A DNA stretch of 64,000 nucleotides. Source: Sympetrum striolatum. Its lineage: Eukaryota > Arthropoda > Insecta > Odonata > Libellulidae. Location of the stretch: positions 83,347,152-83,411,151 of the forward strand of contig OX388350.1 of NCBI GenBank assembly GCA_947579665.1, in the 5' to 3' direction. The notes beneath the pieces were generated by a model that saw nothing but the letters and a program-made list of their open reading frames with translations, did not search any database and was not told the origin of the DNA. Positions 25,268 through 37,602 of this stretch are shown here, piece by piece (the first letter of the stretch is position 1; each line of letters starts with the position of its first letter). The position numbers and the translations under genes were made by a program.

Positions 25268-25410
25268 ACTCTTAGCAAAAATATCTTCACTGTTTAACTC
25301 AATTACATCTAATTATTAATAAGTAATTAATTACATTATTTTATCGCCCCCCTAATCAAAGGAAGGTAACTTAAAATTGTGCCAGTGTCTGAAGGATAGG
25401 TCAGTCTAAT

Positions 25411-25726
25411 ACCTATATATGGCGCCCGGTGAATTGATCATGTGGGAATTCGTACGCGGGGAATTCGTACGCGGAGAATTAATCCGCGGGGAACTGATAT
25501 CCCTCGCTGAGGATGTGCACCCTACCCAACCATACCCCACGGTTAATTTATTTATAACATTAACCAATAACCAGTGCGTGTACATTAACATAAGACTGAA
25601 TAACATCAACGCGGGGGATCAATTCCCCACGTACCAATCTATCGAGGGATCAATTCCCCGCGGACGAATTCCCCGCGTATGAATTCCCCGCGTACGGATC
25701 AATTCACCGGCCACGCCTATGTATAC
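25411..25726. mobile_element. Foldback element with GAATTC/CGCGG subrepeats
   Basis: The two arms (about 25,411-25,510 and 25,640-25,726) are inverted copies. Each ends with 'CGGTGAATTGATC', and each contains three to four tandem units of about 15-17 bp, such as 'CGTACGCGGGGAATT', varying at one or two positions. The centre is AT-rich and unrelated. This is the structure of a foldback or hairpin-type non-autonomous DNA element. The ORFs on both strands (repeating R-G-E-F/L) are products of the subrepeats, not genes. Confidence 0.75.
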
Positions 25727-25732
25727 ACTTAC

Positions 25733-26190
25733 TCACTGGGGATCAAAATTCTGACCATGTTCCACAAGTGCCACTGACTTGAACTTTTTACGACGTATTG
25801 GCCATAACGTGTAACCTCCAGAAAAAAAGCTACTTTGAACCTCAGTGCCATGGTTTCGATGCCAGAAGGTACCAAAGTCACAATTTTCTCCATTAAGATA
25901 CATTACTGGGATTTTCGAAAACCTTTTTGAGGCACTTCCCAGCAAAGTACAGACTTGAAATTCGAGGGATCGCTGGAAGCTATGCATATCAGGCGAAAAT
26001 CATAAAGACATTTTTGATCATATTCCTGGGCTCGACGCTAAGTCAGGGCAAATATACTCCCATTTAAAATGCAATGGGACGATTTTAAAGATTTTTTTAA
26101 ACCCTTCCCCGATATGATGGAAAGCTGAAACTCAGCATGTAGATAGACACCATAAATATATTCTATGCACGTCTTTAATCGCTCCGGTGA
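25733..26190 (-). repeat. Dispersed repeat family A, copy 2
   Basis: Its reverse complement aligns with 40-475 along nearly the full length, beginning with 'GATCCCC' adjacent to the foldback element. It continues into a family B segment at 26,210-26,330. Confidence 0.65.
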
Positions 26191-26209
26191 TGGTCCTACC
26201 AAGTAGAAA

Positions 26210-26335
26210 AAAAGTACCAAAAGAAAGACAATTGAATGAAGATTCTTATTTTGGTGGTGGAATATCGCTTTCGAGTCGTACTTACGAGAACTATAGCAAA
26301 TTGAAAGAACATTTAGTGAAATTTCTACGCAGTAA
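26210..26335 (+). repeat. Dispersed repeat family B, 3' segment
   Basis: 'TTGAATGAAGATTCTTATTT' and 'GGAATATCGCTTTCGA' are shared with 61,025-61,130 and, more distantly, with 11,275-11,380. Confidence 0.55.
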
Positions 26336-27299
26336 ACAAAGTGTCCCCCTGGCGATTGTTGATTCCGAGCTCAAGCATTTTCTAATTTGAATACTCGAGG
26401 ATTTTGAGCCCACACAATGTCAATGGTAAGTACCAAGACCAAGGATCCTTCAGGGCATGGCCACGTATAGATGAATCAGACAATTCAAATCGATATAAAA
26501 ACCGGCAGAGTTACCTGCCAAATACTTGAAAGGAGAATATATTTCTTCTTTCTTTCCTTTATTTTACTTTCCTTTCTTTCCAGACTGTGTATCTCACTTC
26601 ACTCCGAAGTTTCCGAGAACGCCTTTGAGGCTGTGAGCACTCCCATAGGGAGGAGTTAAGAGGGGCATGAAATTAGGGTCTTTATATGGACGCAAGTCTC
26701 ATAATGATTTCCTTAATGTTATTAATGAAGCGCACCTAAATTCACATTGCTGTGATATTTCTTAAGAGATCCTTATCGAAAGAAATTCCCAAAAGTGGCT
26801 CCAAGATACAATTCGTTTAAGAGCCATCTCGCGTTAGTTTTCTAATACTTATTCTAGTTTAAGTTCTTCCGCCAACCTACGTCACCATAGACGTCACAAT
26901 GCGGGAATGTGAAATTTAAAAGCGTTTGCACGAAGCGACTACAGATGGCTATTTCTGTCACACCTCATCATTGACCCTGATGATGGATCCTTTAGGAATT
27001 TCGAAGGTAATGTCACTTCAATACTTATGTTGGACGCCCTTTGTAAATATTTCAGACATACTCCAGTCGAAGTTTAGCTCACCCCGTATTAATGCCGTTC
27101 CCTCACTCTCAGCATCACTTTCCCTGATCTGTGTTTTCACTGCCTCTCTCCCGATCCTGCAAACTTGAGAGTGAAGCGACAGAGGAACACCCGTAAGAAA
27201 CGAAATAGATACAAAGCAAAAAAATGACGAAAAAATAAATTTTCTGCCATTAATCTGCAGACGACATGTTGGTTATTTTATCGATGTAGAAAAGGTTGT

Positions 27300-29060
27300 T
27301 TCGTCTACATGTTCGTTTTTGCTTTACCCTGGTGTAGGAATCATGGTGACGTTACCGATTTTCCACTCGTCAGCGAAATAGCAAAGAGGCTAACAGAAGT
27401 TGAAAATTTTAAAAATTGCAGTGAGAAAATTGTCGTGAAAAGCTTTTATCATTTTTGCGCTAGGCCATCGCGACCCGGGGCTTTGTTAGCCTTGAGTGCT
27501 TTGCTAGTTACACGAATTTCGTCGATATTGGTAAACTCAGAGGCCGGCGCGAAAGCGAGTGACGCAACGGAGTTTTTTACATCTTTCTCATCGCGGAGAG
27601 GCGATCACCTGAGTCGTTGGGCTTGTTGCCAAATGTATGAGCCCCGTTGGCTTATGGTCTTCAAATGATCTTACCGGTTTTTGCTTTTAAATTCTTTTCT
27701 TACTTCAAACTACGATTTCGGAGAAGCTGTTTGAATCGAATTAATTAAAGCTAGCTTTTCTCAGAATATCAGCAAAGAGCGTACACTTGTCGGAATCGGT
27801 TAATATTAATTTCCCTTCTTCATTTTTTAATGCAACATCTATTCCCTGTTTTTTTCCTTTGAAGTTGTTGACGAATTTCTATTATTTTCTATTATGTTCA
27901 TCGTCTTTGCTGTACTCGTCGACCTCTCGTTCGACCTTTTCGTTCTTGAATTTTTTAATGTCCTTTTGAATCAAATTCCTTAAATAACGATATAAGTAAT
28001 TGTACGTCGGGTTACAAGTTTTATAGAACATTTTACGAGCCCTATTTTGCGTAGCAACATTGTCTAAAATGTTCTGCGGGAGATACGTATGTTCCAGTGG
28101 AAGTCTCTTTTTAATTGTGGAGCTTTTAACAATCGCGGCATTTATTTGTTTGACAAGAGAATTTATAGCTGCATCAATGTCGTATTTATTAGCAAAAATT
28201 GTCGTCGGAATGTCGGTAGTAAAATTTTCGAGAGTCGATGAATCTACAGGAAAGTGAAGATCTTTAGAATTAATTTGAATCGGTTCCAATTTGGCTTTGT
28301 AGCATTAATGTTAAAAACATCGTCGATGTCCATCGGAACTACCGCGGCGACGGGTCTGAGTCGAGTAAATTAAAAACTTTGCAGCTAATTTGCTTTATTT
28401 TGAATGAAGAAATAAAATAATCTAAAACATCGTTACGTTGTGGATGATTTCTAACGATATGCATATATGAAGTCGGAGCATGTACCTGGAAACGGAATTG
28501 GGCTAGCCAATCGTGAAGTTTTTTACCCGCGAGGTTGTTCCTCCGACAGCCCCATGCAGTATTTTTGGCGTTCAGATCATTACCCAAAATAGTGGCTGTA
28601 TTTGAGAATTTTCTGGCGAATTTGAATAAATCCGTTTTAAGAATATTCTTTTGTAGGCAGCTATGAAGTTTATGATGCTTCTTTCGCCTTTGATTGTAAC
28701 TTTGATTGACTGCCTCGAGATTTTTAAAATCTGGCAACTTGAGCTTTACAATTTTAAATTTTTTGGAGACAAACACCATTCATTTTTATCATTATATCTC
28801 CTAACACAATGATATCCAGGGATGTCGACGGAAACGTTAGCGACCAGATGCGTCTTTGCGTTTTTCTTGGTATCGATCTTGCTATGTCGATGTTTTTTTG
28901 AGCGAGAGCATGTTTTAATTCGGTCAATTTATAAAATACCTTATTTGCATTCAATTCCATTGTGTTTAAAAAACTATTCATCAATAATTTTATTAGTTGA
29001 ATATAATACATATTCGACGAAAACTTCTTTCGTTTTCACGGGAAATAATTGCAATTAGTT
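27300..29060 (-). pseudogene. Jockey-like LINE relic: endonuclease and start of RT
   Basis: On the minus strand the order is that of a Jockey-clade ORF2. An APE endonuclease start ('LTELKHALAQKNIDIA', about 28,900) is followed by 'GNDLNAKNTAWGCRRNNLAG' (about 28,580) and 'RNDVLDYFISS' (about 28,420). Next comes a linker with 'DIDAAINSLVKQINAAI' (about 28,180), then 'LTDSDKCTLFADIL' (about 27,790) and the RT opening 'KAPGRDGLA' (about 27,470). Last is 'YFADEWKIGNVTMIPTPG' (about 27,350). Several frameshifts separate these blocks, and the rest of the RT is missing downstream. Confidence 0.85.
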
Positions 29061-31080
29061 GGAATATCCTGTTTTGGAGTTTCAGTCGACGGCGGGAGGG
29101 AGTGCCGGTGGGCGCGGGAACGAATTTCTCTCGGCTGATAAGTCCAAATTGGGACTTGAGAAATAATATTATTTGAGACGTTAGCGGCCGGCCGCTTAGC
29201 GTGGGTTATTGACTGGCAGACTTTGCCTAACCATAAATCAGCTCGAGTGTTACTTGGTGGAACTTCATTTTAAACTTGAAAATGTAAAAAACACAAACAC
29301 ACTTGTACAGTGGCGGAAAAAATTATCGCAACACTTTGCGCGCGCACCAGTGGCTTTCACAGAAACTATTTGGAATTCTGCTTTCTGTGACTAACTGGCA
29401 ACACCGAGGAAAGCCTCGAAAAGCGGTAATATTTGAGTCGGAGCCTAGAACTTACACAAATTTCCTCTCTTTCGAACTCTTCTTAGAGCCTTCGCGCGAT
29501 CTCTCCCCGAGTTCGTCATGTTTATTTCGATATTTCTCTTTCACAGCTAGTTACCGTATTTATAGAACGATAGGTTAAATATATATTTATTCCAATTTCA
29601 ATCTTAAATGCAATAAAATACATGGACAATAAGTGAAATGTAATTCTTAATAATGTGAAGAATGCTATTCGGTTTTAATAATGCGTAACAATAAGGAATA
29701 AGTGGGATTGGAGTAGGAATACGCGGTGTGGTGATTCTCACCTTTAGAGAACGAGAATTTGGAGTCTAGAGAAATGATGTTTTGCGAGATTATAGCGAGA
29801 ACAGATGGCCTATAATGGTCTTTTTTCTGGATGATTTGTGCGCTAATAAGGCGTTATTTTGGTAGTTTGGTTTCTCACTCGAACATACTTCTTATGGCTG
29901 CCTGCTGGATATTAATGTAAATGTAATTCTTCAAACTTCCAGTTCAAACATAGGATATTCATTATTTGTGATAAAATTCCGAGGAGGATTTTTGATTACA
30001 AGTCTTATGTTATCGATTCAGCAATTAGAATTCGATAAGTCGTTAGAGCGATTACTGAGTTACTAACTATGACAATATTTTCTGGAAGCACGATGAACCT
30101 TTCGCTTTCAGTGCAGCGGATTTTCGAAAGCCTATGCGTCACTCGCAACAACCAACTGGTCGTAAGGCATGGAGCTCAGCCTTACTTACTCAGACTTATT
30201 GGCGACTTTTTCTTCATTTAGGTCTTCACGTCGATAGACGGAAACCAGCGGACCGCGCAAGCGAATCTTTTTCATTTTTACGCCTTAAAAAAAACCTTGA
30301 GAACTATTGACATTCTTATGCATATTATTATTCATTGTTCGTCTACAACCAGGACAATTCGCGGGTTCGCACTTTCCAATTTCTCGGCGGTAGTTCCAAA
30401 CCAATTATATACATTTAGATTTAGATATATACCCCGCGAGCTGCCAGATGGGTATGGTAGGGGTTGTAGTAACACCATCATCACGTAATCTACTCTATCA
30501 GCCTCTCTAATTGTCCGGGTAAAAAAGCGACCAAAAGTAATAATTTTTTGTGATTACCTCCCTGTAACGTTTTGTCGATGCTTCTCGGAGATCGCGTTAG
30601 GTCTTTAGTTGCACTAAAATTTCATTTACTTCGTCTTTAGGTTCTGAACCGATAAAGCTTTCGAAGTGCTTCCGTCAGTTATTAGATCTTCTCATCTGGA
30701 GCGAATTCCAATAAAGAAGTGGTTAACTCTGTGTCTCGGAGGCTGAATCATATGGAGGAGAATGAAGGAGAATGGATATATTATTAATCATCCTATATTT
30801 TTCTTGATTCCAACGAAATTCTCGATTATTAATCATAGTGCATATGTGCACACTGTTACCGAGTCTGAGAGATATACGAATAGATATAAATATTTTCCAC
30901 TTGCTCTAAATTATGTTAAATAGTCTCCTTCTCTTAAAAACATGAAATTTGAGTAACATTACGGGGATGAAGGTCTATGGCGGAGCTGACATTTTTTCAT
31001 AATCATCTATTTGTAAGAATCTACGGATTCTATCGAATGTGGACATGAATATACAGATGATAATTAATGATTGCTTTGTC
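29061..31080. other. Non-coding stretch with one mariner-type end
   Basis: No gene is supported. At 29,305-29,333 'TACAGTGGCGGAAAAAATTA' resembles a mariner or Tc1 terminal end with its TA, but no inverted partner was found. The remainder is unassigned. Confidence 0.4.
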
Positions 31081-31475
31081 CAATGGGCGCAGCCAGGATT
31101 TGTCAATGGGGTTGTAGACAGTAGAAAGAGTGAAAACATCTCTACATTTCAGGGCCGGTTTATTCATGCACGCCACATGATAGAAGATATGTTAAATTCT
31201 TTAAAAAAAATAAAATGCATAGAAAACTAGGATATGTTCACGGTTATGTGGCAAAATCAAAACCTTTTTGAGATTTTAGTTTGTAAAATGAATAATTGAA
31301 TAATAATCATGAATAATAATCCTCAATGATATTTGGATTTCCTGTTTTGTTAGGGCCAATTTCTCTTACATTGTCATTATTTCTCTAGGTGTAAGGTTTT
31401 ATCATTGTAAATATTAATTTCGAGTGCCTTTGAGAGTTTTTTGAAATCAAAGGAAGGTTAATTAAACTTTCCTTC
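31081..31475 (+). mobile_element. Non-autonomous hAT-type repeat, copy 1
   Basis: It begins with 'GGCGCAGCCAGGATTTGTCA' and shares spaced blocks with the hAT element starting at 62,750 ('GTTTATTCATGC', 'TGCAT(A/T)GAAAACTAG', 'TTTGAGAGTTTTTT') in the same order. It has no transposase coding and is therefore an internally deleted relative. Confidence 0.6.
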
Positions 31476-31729
31476 AACTGTAAGTGAATGTGAGAAGAAA
31501 TAAATTAGTAGTAGTGATTTAGGTGATGATATTGAAACGTAAGTATTTTGGAGGTAGCACTACAATTTGGACAACCCAGTTACTTTGAAGGAAACCGAAG
31601 ACCAATCGTAGCGGAGACGGATGAATTTTTCCTCTTAAATTATATGTTGTTTTATAAATACGATACATCCCGATTACTGAGTTAAATTGTCGACAGCACA
31701 AAAACACCATAAAATATGTCTATGTAAGA

Positions 31730-31763
31730 CCCCTTCAATACGCCTTTCGGCGTGTAGAAGGGG
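31730..31763. repeat. 34 bp hairpin
   Basis: 'CCCCTTC' and 'ACGCC' pair with 'GGCGT' and 'GAAGGGG' around a TTTC loop, with two mismatches. Element class unknown. Confidence 0.5.
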
Positions 31764-32299
31764 TACAGGCACCTTAACTCTATTTTCCTAATCAATTTCT
31801 TTCGCATATCATGCGCGGAAAAAATGAATTCTTAATACGATTCCTTCTAGCATTTATTTCTCTAATCTTCCTCGCAGTATCAGAGCGGCCCACATCAACA
31901 GGGAGGTCGCATTATATCGATTGCATCATTTGAGAACCTAATTTTTCTGAACTTACTTAGTAAATTTATCCTTTGAATTAGTCTTCTATCTCTTAATGAT
32001 TCCCGCGTACTGCATCATCTGAGTAACACTCACCGTTTTATCATGGTAATTCTGTACAAATCGTATCGTATACAACCAATCAAACAAATGCCGTACACGA
32101 ACCGTAATATAAAAGTAATAATCAGTGTAATCGCGAAACAGTATTTTCTCGTTTGGCTAGGTTGAATAAGAGGAATATGAGTTTTTTTTCTTTGAGCATC
32201 CCCTCAACGATCTACTGGTTAATCTTTGCATTCAATTTACTTTTCCTATCGCATCTCTAATATGTTCTTTCAAAGATACAATACAGCTAAACGTGACAA

Positions 32300-33790
32300 T
32301 TAGATATTTTGTGTGGCGCACTAACACTAAGGGTTGTCGCGAAATTTGTTGCTGCGTGGAAATAACGTTTTTGGATGATATTTAACATCCTTACGCTTTA
32401 TATGCATAAAACAAAAAACTCTAGGTGCGTCTTACAAGATTTATCTTTATGAAATCCGTGTTGGATCCGAATGATTCCTATCTTTATGGTAAGAAACTGA
32501 ATAATAGAGCTTGCTATAATATGCTACATTATTTTGCAGAAATTCGAAGTTAACGAGAATTACCCATAACAATCTGATCATTCTTAGGCCCCGGAGTGAC
32601 GTTTTATTTCTTCCACGACATTGGGACAGTACCCTCATTAATTGATTTCTGATAGAATTTCCTATCAATCTGTTGCAGTGAATTTCCACTAGCATCAACT
32701 TATATCTCTATGGAAATCATCTCTGAATCAATGCGCGAAGTAAAATCGTTAACTCGACCATCATCTTATGAGAAACATTTTTGGAAGTACGGGTTAAGTA
32801 AGTTAGCTATTTCTGCCGATTTATTTAAGGCAATTCCCTCTTCGCTGATAAAGCTAGGCATAGAAAACTGACCACCACGAGTCTCTCACACTTACGACCA
32901 AAATTCTTTCTAATCGCCAACTAGTGATTTTAACAGGGTTCGAGATCTATATTCCTGGTATTCTTTTCGTGATCCATCCTCAAATAGCTTTTGCACTTCT
33001 CTATAGTTTTGATCACCAAGCTCATGGATCTCACCGCATGGTTTAATTTTTCTCAATCGCGAGTGAATGACTTCTATGCAACGATTCAAACTTCTTCGTC
33101 GTCTCACCTACTGTTTAGACGGAACATATTTATCTAAATCTACTTTGATTATCCGTAGAAACTCTACCCAACTACCACTTACTGTATTTTCACCCGAAAA
33201 GCGTAAAAAGTTATCCAAGCCTTCGTTCAAATAAAACCTTAAACTCAGAAATAATTGCTTTGCGAATTACATACACTTGCCTCACCGCCTTAAGAGATCT
33301 AACCGCTACTACTTTCATCCCTGCAATTATGACATCATGGTCTGACTGTACCGTCAACTACAGCGAGTCTAGTTATTATTTGTGGTTGGGAAGTGGCTAG
33401 TAAATTTAAATTGATACCCTGCCTCACACGATTCGTTCGAGTTTTCGTCATATTTACCTAATCTAAAACATGCAACGAAAAAGGTAAGATGTATTTCGTG
33501 AATTTTTTTCCCACTGCTAAGGCTAGAGAATTTTAGATTATCCCAATCAAAATGCGGTAGGTAAAAATCTCTTCCTACGGCGATGATTGGAACTTTTATT
33601 TTCTCACCATTTTTCTGTAAGGCCTCGGATAAATCAACAATACAACCTATTTTTTCATCGGGAGGACGACACAAAGAACAAACATTAATCTTACTTCCGT
33701 TTTGTCTTTGAATCGAGCACCAAATGATTTCGCTATTTTCTACGAATTCATCGCGCTTACTAATTAAATGAGTCCGTACTGCTATAAATA
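32300..33790 (-). pseudogene. CR1-like LINE relic: endonuclease to RT
   Basis: The minus strand carries an endonuclease-type block ('CRPPDEKIGCIVDLSEAL', then 'PIIAVGRDFYLPHFDW', about 33,670-33,540). A linker follows ('HELGDQNYREVQKLFEDG', about 33,020), then 'LLNPYFQKCFS' (about 32,790) and the RT entry 'KFYQKSINEGTVPMSWKK' (about 32,650-32,600). The GDFNLPHxDW box reads GRDFYLPHFDW. Multiple stops and frameshifts make it non-functional. The C-terminal RT is missing. Confidence 0.75.
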
Positions 33791-34094
33791 CTCTGCCGCT
33801 ATATCTACATAGTCATATTTAAGGTATATCATATAATCGGGGGAAATATATCTCGCTTTAAGTAATATCCTCGCTTAACCAAATCTCTTCCTAGTATGAT
33901 ATCCGCGCAAGTTCTCATCGTAATGTTAAAGAATTCCACCTGTTTATTACGTAAGCTCTTGCAATTTAATATTATTATTTTTAGATCTCTCAGTGTGCAC
34001 ATTAAAACATGGTTTCCTTTTTCGAATAACCTTTATATTTATTTTGAGAGAATTTTTCTTTTTCACCATTGCAATTTTTCTATGTTCTATTGAA

Positions 34095-35390
34095 ATTGAT
34101 CGAAATCAAAATCCTTTAATTCAGATGGTAGGTTTATTTTTTTTGTTACTATACACGCAAGGGTCATGCGATGTGATTGCAAACAAGCGAGAAATGTGGG
34201 TTTGAAAAAATAAAAAATCGAATTTTTAAAAATTGCTCGAAATCAATATCCATTAATTCTGATGGTAGGTTTATTTATTGTTGATACTATACATGCAAGG
34301 GCTTTGCGATATCATTGCAAATAAGCGAGATATGAGGGTTTGAAGAAATATAAAATCGAATTTTTAAAATTACTCGAAATCAAAATCCATTGATTTTGAT
34401 GGTAGGTATATTAATTGTTGTTACTATACATGCAAAGGTTTATCGATATCATTGCAAATAAGTGAGATACGAGGGTTTGGAAAGAAAATCGAATTTTTAA
34501 AATCGCTCGAAATCAAAATCCATTTATTCTGATGGTAGGTTTATTTATTGTTGTTACTATATATGCAAGGGTTTTGCGATATTGCAAATAAGCGAGATAT
34601 GAGGGTTTGAAAAAATAAAAAATCGAATTTTTTAAAATTGCTCGAAATCAAAATCCATTAATTCTGATGGTAGGTTTATTTATTGCTGTTACTACACATG
34701 CAAGGGTTTTACGATATCATTGCAAATAAGCGAGATATGAGGGTTTAAAAAAATGAAAAATCGTATTTTTTAAAATTGCTCGAGATCAAAATCCTTTACT
34801 TTTGATGGTAGGTTTATTTATTGTTGTTACTATGGATCAAGGGTTTTGCGATATCATTGCAAATAAGCGAGATATGAGGGTTTGAAAAAATAAAAAATCG
34901 AATTCTTTAAAATTGCTCGAAATCAAAACCCATAAATTCTGATGGTAGGTTTATTTATTGTTGTTACTATACATGCAAGGGTTTTGAGATATCATTGCAA
35001 ATAAGTATGATATGAGGGTTTGAAATATAAAAAATCGAATCTTTTAAAATTGCTCGAAATCAAAATCCATTAAATCTGATGGTAGGTTTATTTATTAATA
35101 TACATAGTGATCATCTCCCAGTAACACGGGTTTCCCTATATCATTGCAAATAACGGTGATATAGGGGTTTGAAAATTTGAAATATTCAAATCTTCAAAAT
35201 TGCTCGAATTGCGGTTTTGAACTTTTGTATAGATGCACTACAGAGTGATCATCTCCCAGTAACTTGGGTTTCCCTATATCATTTCAAATAACGCAGATAT
35301 AGGGGTTTGAAAATTTCAAAAATTCAAATTTTCAAAATTGCTCGAATTGAGAATTTGAAAATTTGTGTAGATGCATTACAATAAACAATA
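34095..35390. repeat. Satellite array, about 136 bp unit, nine units
   Basis: Units marked by 'CTCGAAATCAAAATCC' start at 34,101, 34,238, 34,374, 34,508, 34,643, 34,781, 34,918 and 35,054 (spacing 134-138 bp). Each contains 'GATGGTAGGTTTATTTATTG', 'GCGATATCATTGCAAATAAG' and 'GAGGGTTTGAAA'. Two further, more diverged units follow (markers at about 35,204 and 35,343) with a replaced central part. There is no coding potential, and no palindromic repeat-spacer structure. Confidence 0.95.
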
Positions 35391-35392
35391 GC

Positions 35393-35733
35393 GAAATTTC
35401 GTCTGTTATCATCTTTTTTGACTTTGTTATCCTAGTTTTTACCTTAAAATATTGAAAAAATGCAAATAAAATTAATAATTATAGCAAAAATTCGTCTGTT
35501 ATCATATTTTTTGAATTTTTATCCTCGTTTGAACGTGATAACATTCAAAAAATGCAAATAAAAGGGATCATTATAGCAAAAATTCGTCTATTGTCATCTT
35601 GTTTCACTTTGTTATCCTCGTTTGACCTTATTATATTGAAAAAATGCAAATTAAATGGATAATTATAGCAAAAATTCGTCTATTATCATCTTTTTTTGAT
35701 TTTTTTATCCTCGTTTGAACGTGATCAGCTCAC
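35393..35733. repeat. Second satellite array, about 92 bp unit, 3.6 units
   Basis: 'TTCGTCT(G/A)TT(A/G)TCAT' recurs at about 35,400, 35,493, 35,585 and 35,677, each followed by 'TTATCCTCGTTTGA' and 'AAAAAATGCAAAT'. It directly abuts the 136 bp array and ends against the repeat module at 35,727. Confidence 0.9.
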
Positions 35734-35832
35734 TTTTAGACCATTCTAGCCCGCACTGCTTAGCGCGTTTCTGTTTTCCAACTCGAACTGAATCGGCAGC
35801 ACTGATCTGAGATCGCTTGGTAAACGCAGTGA
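35727..35832 (-). repeat. Repeat module C, copy 1 (105 bp)
   Basis: This is the reverse complement of 60,777-60,881 with few mismatches. Shared blocks include 'GATCTGAGATCGCTTGGTAA', 'TCCAACTCGAACTGA' / 'GTTCGAGTTGG' and 'AGCTCACTTTTAG'. It forms the right border of the satellite region. Confidence 0.8.
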
Positions 35833-35839
35833 ATACCTA

Positions 35840-37250
35840 CTACAGATCCAATAAAAACATTCTTACAGGCATAAATTTAAGTGTTCTTCCGAGAACATAG
35901 AGCATTTTCACTGTTTTATTCACCTTAGCGGCAAACAAAATTTGAATCAAGATAATGGCTACATTCCCAGTTAATTGTACCACAATATCTCTCTGATACA
36001 TTTTACTGTTTGAAACTTAAGTATCGTACTACGTCATTAAGTAGAACTTCAAATACAAACATCAGTTGTTCCTTCAAAGCTACAAATAACAATCCTCAAT
36101 AAGGAACCATCAAAATAGTCTAACATCACTCCATCTGCAGGAGTTCGGAGATGAATCTCCTTTCTCGAATACAAGACTTCAGCAGAACAAGAAAATAGAA
36201 GACATTAACTCCAACTAAAGAACTACGAAATCAAACAAAACTTATGATCCTGGATGAAATTCCATACGCTATATACCATCTAAAGAGATGGAGAAGAGCC
36301 CAAAAATAAGTTTTCCAGAAAGAAACTCCCCTTCAAACAAAGTTTCCAGTAGCAACTCAAGGATATTTTTTTCATTCTTTTAATGCAATACCGCTGGGGT
36401 TGAAAGAAATGACTGAGTGGCAGATCTTTTAAACTCCGCTGATATAATGAAGCAACAACTGTTGCTATATGAAACTTATACTGCTTAGCCTTATATGCGG
36501 GAAAATGTTTACATATTAAAACACCAAAACATAAAAACAAAAGAGATTTCCACGGTACTACAAGCTGGCCTGTAGGGTACTCTGCCTCCGCAGTTGGCGA
36601 CATTATTTTTGAGATAATATGATGGCATTATTCTAAAGCTTTAACGTCTTCTTAATCTTCTGATTTAGTTACTTTTAACAGAAATTCTAAGTTAATATTT
36701 GTTATTTAGACGAACTGCAATACATATTGTGGAATTTGTGACAGCAACCAGAGCTAGCTGTTCAATGGATGACTCCATCTCCAAATCGCCATTTTGTGTT
36801 CTTTTCTCCAAGACAATTTCATGCTCATTGCCTTCTCTGTACTGTGGTCTGGTCTAGTATTTCTGAGACAGTAATAACGGAGAAATTTCATTATCATTGC
36901 TCAAATAACTTAAAGGATTCGTATATTTGCTTCCACTTTATCTATATTCCTTTCCGACGATGGGTGATAGAGCTTAAAACTGTTTCTGCAGGCTATGTTT
37001 GAATGAGAGTTTGTCTCTGAGTAATATCTTCTCCAGCCATTCTCCGGCTGGCGATCTGTTGTACAGTTTATTAAACTTCGTTTATGATTTAAAGGTTAGT
37101 TTGTTCCGATAACTCTTTGGTTAAATTGTTGTTGTTGTATGTTTATGGTCCAACAAAAAATTCATTGGCTATGTCCATAATTAGTTTCCTTTTTGTTTCA
37201 TTAGAGACCATTGAATTTTACATATGACGTATTTGTTTAGTTTAAGCTGA
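35840..37250. other. Non-coding stretch downstream of the zinc-finger gene
   Basis: No gene is supported. Short ORFs on both strands lack recognisable motifs. Confidence 0.45.
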
Positions 37251-37253
37251 TCG

Positions 37254-37339
37254 CTATTACCCACGAATGCAACTCACCTGAAGTAGGCACTTCATCTTTA
37301 TTTTCATGCTTCAGATGAGTTGCATTCGTGGATAATAAG
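37254..37339. repeat. 86 bp hairpin with 30 bp arms
   Basis: The left arm (37,254-37,283) and right arm (37,309-37,339) are inverted copies sharing 'CCACGAATGCAACTCA' and 'CTGAAG', with about two mismatches and a 25 bp loop. It lies about 260 bp past the stop of the zinc-finger gene. It is either a small MITE or, less likely, a structured RNA. Confidence 0.65.
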
Positions 37340-37602
37340 GTCAAATCCAAAAATTATAATGTGGCACAGCACTTTTAAACTCCTTTGTGGAATGTATAGG
37401 TCTGAGGAAAAATTCAACAGAAACCCTAATGGTATTCAATAAATCAGTAAAATATTTGTCCCTATCGCTGAGCAGACTTAACAAAGCAACCATAATAATG
37501 ATCTAAGCAACCAATCAATAATGATCTAAACAAAAATATAAAAAGTCACTTATTATCTCACATTTTTAATTAAAACAGATAAAAACATAAAATTTAAGGA
37601 AT

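Noticed and set aside
25406..25682. ORFs with repeated RGEF/RGEL peptide
   Set aside because: They are the translation of the foldback subrepeats on either strand, not selected coding sequence.
34095..35733. Possible CRISPR-like array
   Set aside because: Units are contiguous 136 bp and 92 bp satellites without short repeats separated by unique spacers, in a eukaryotic genome.
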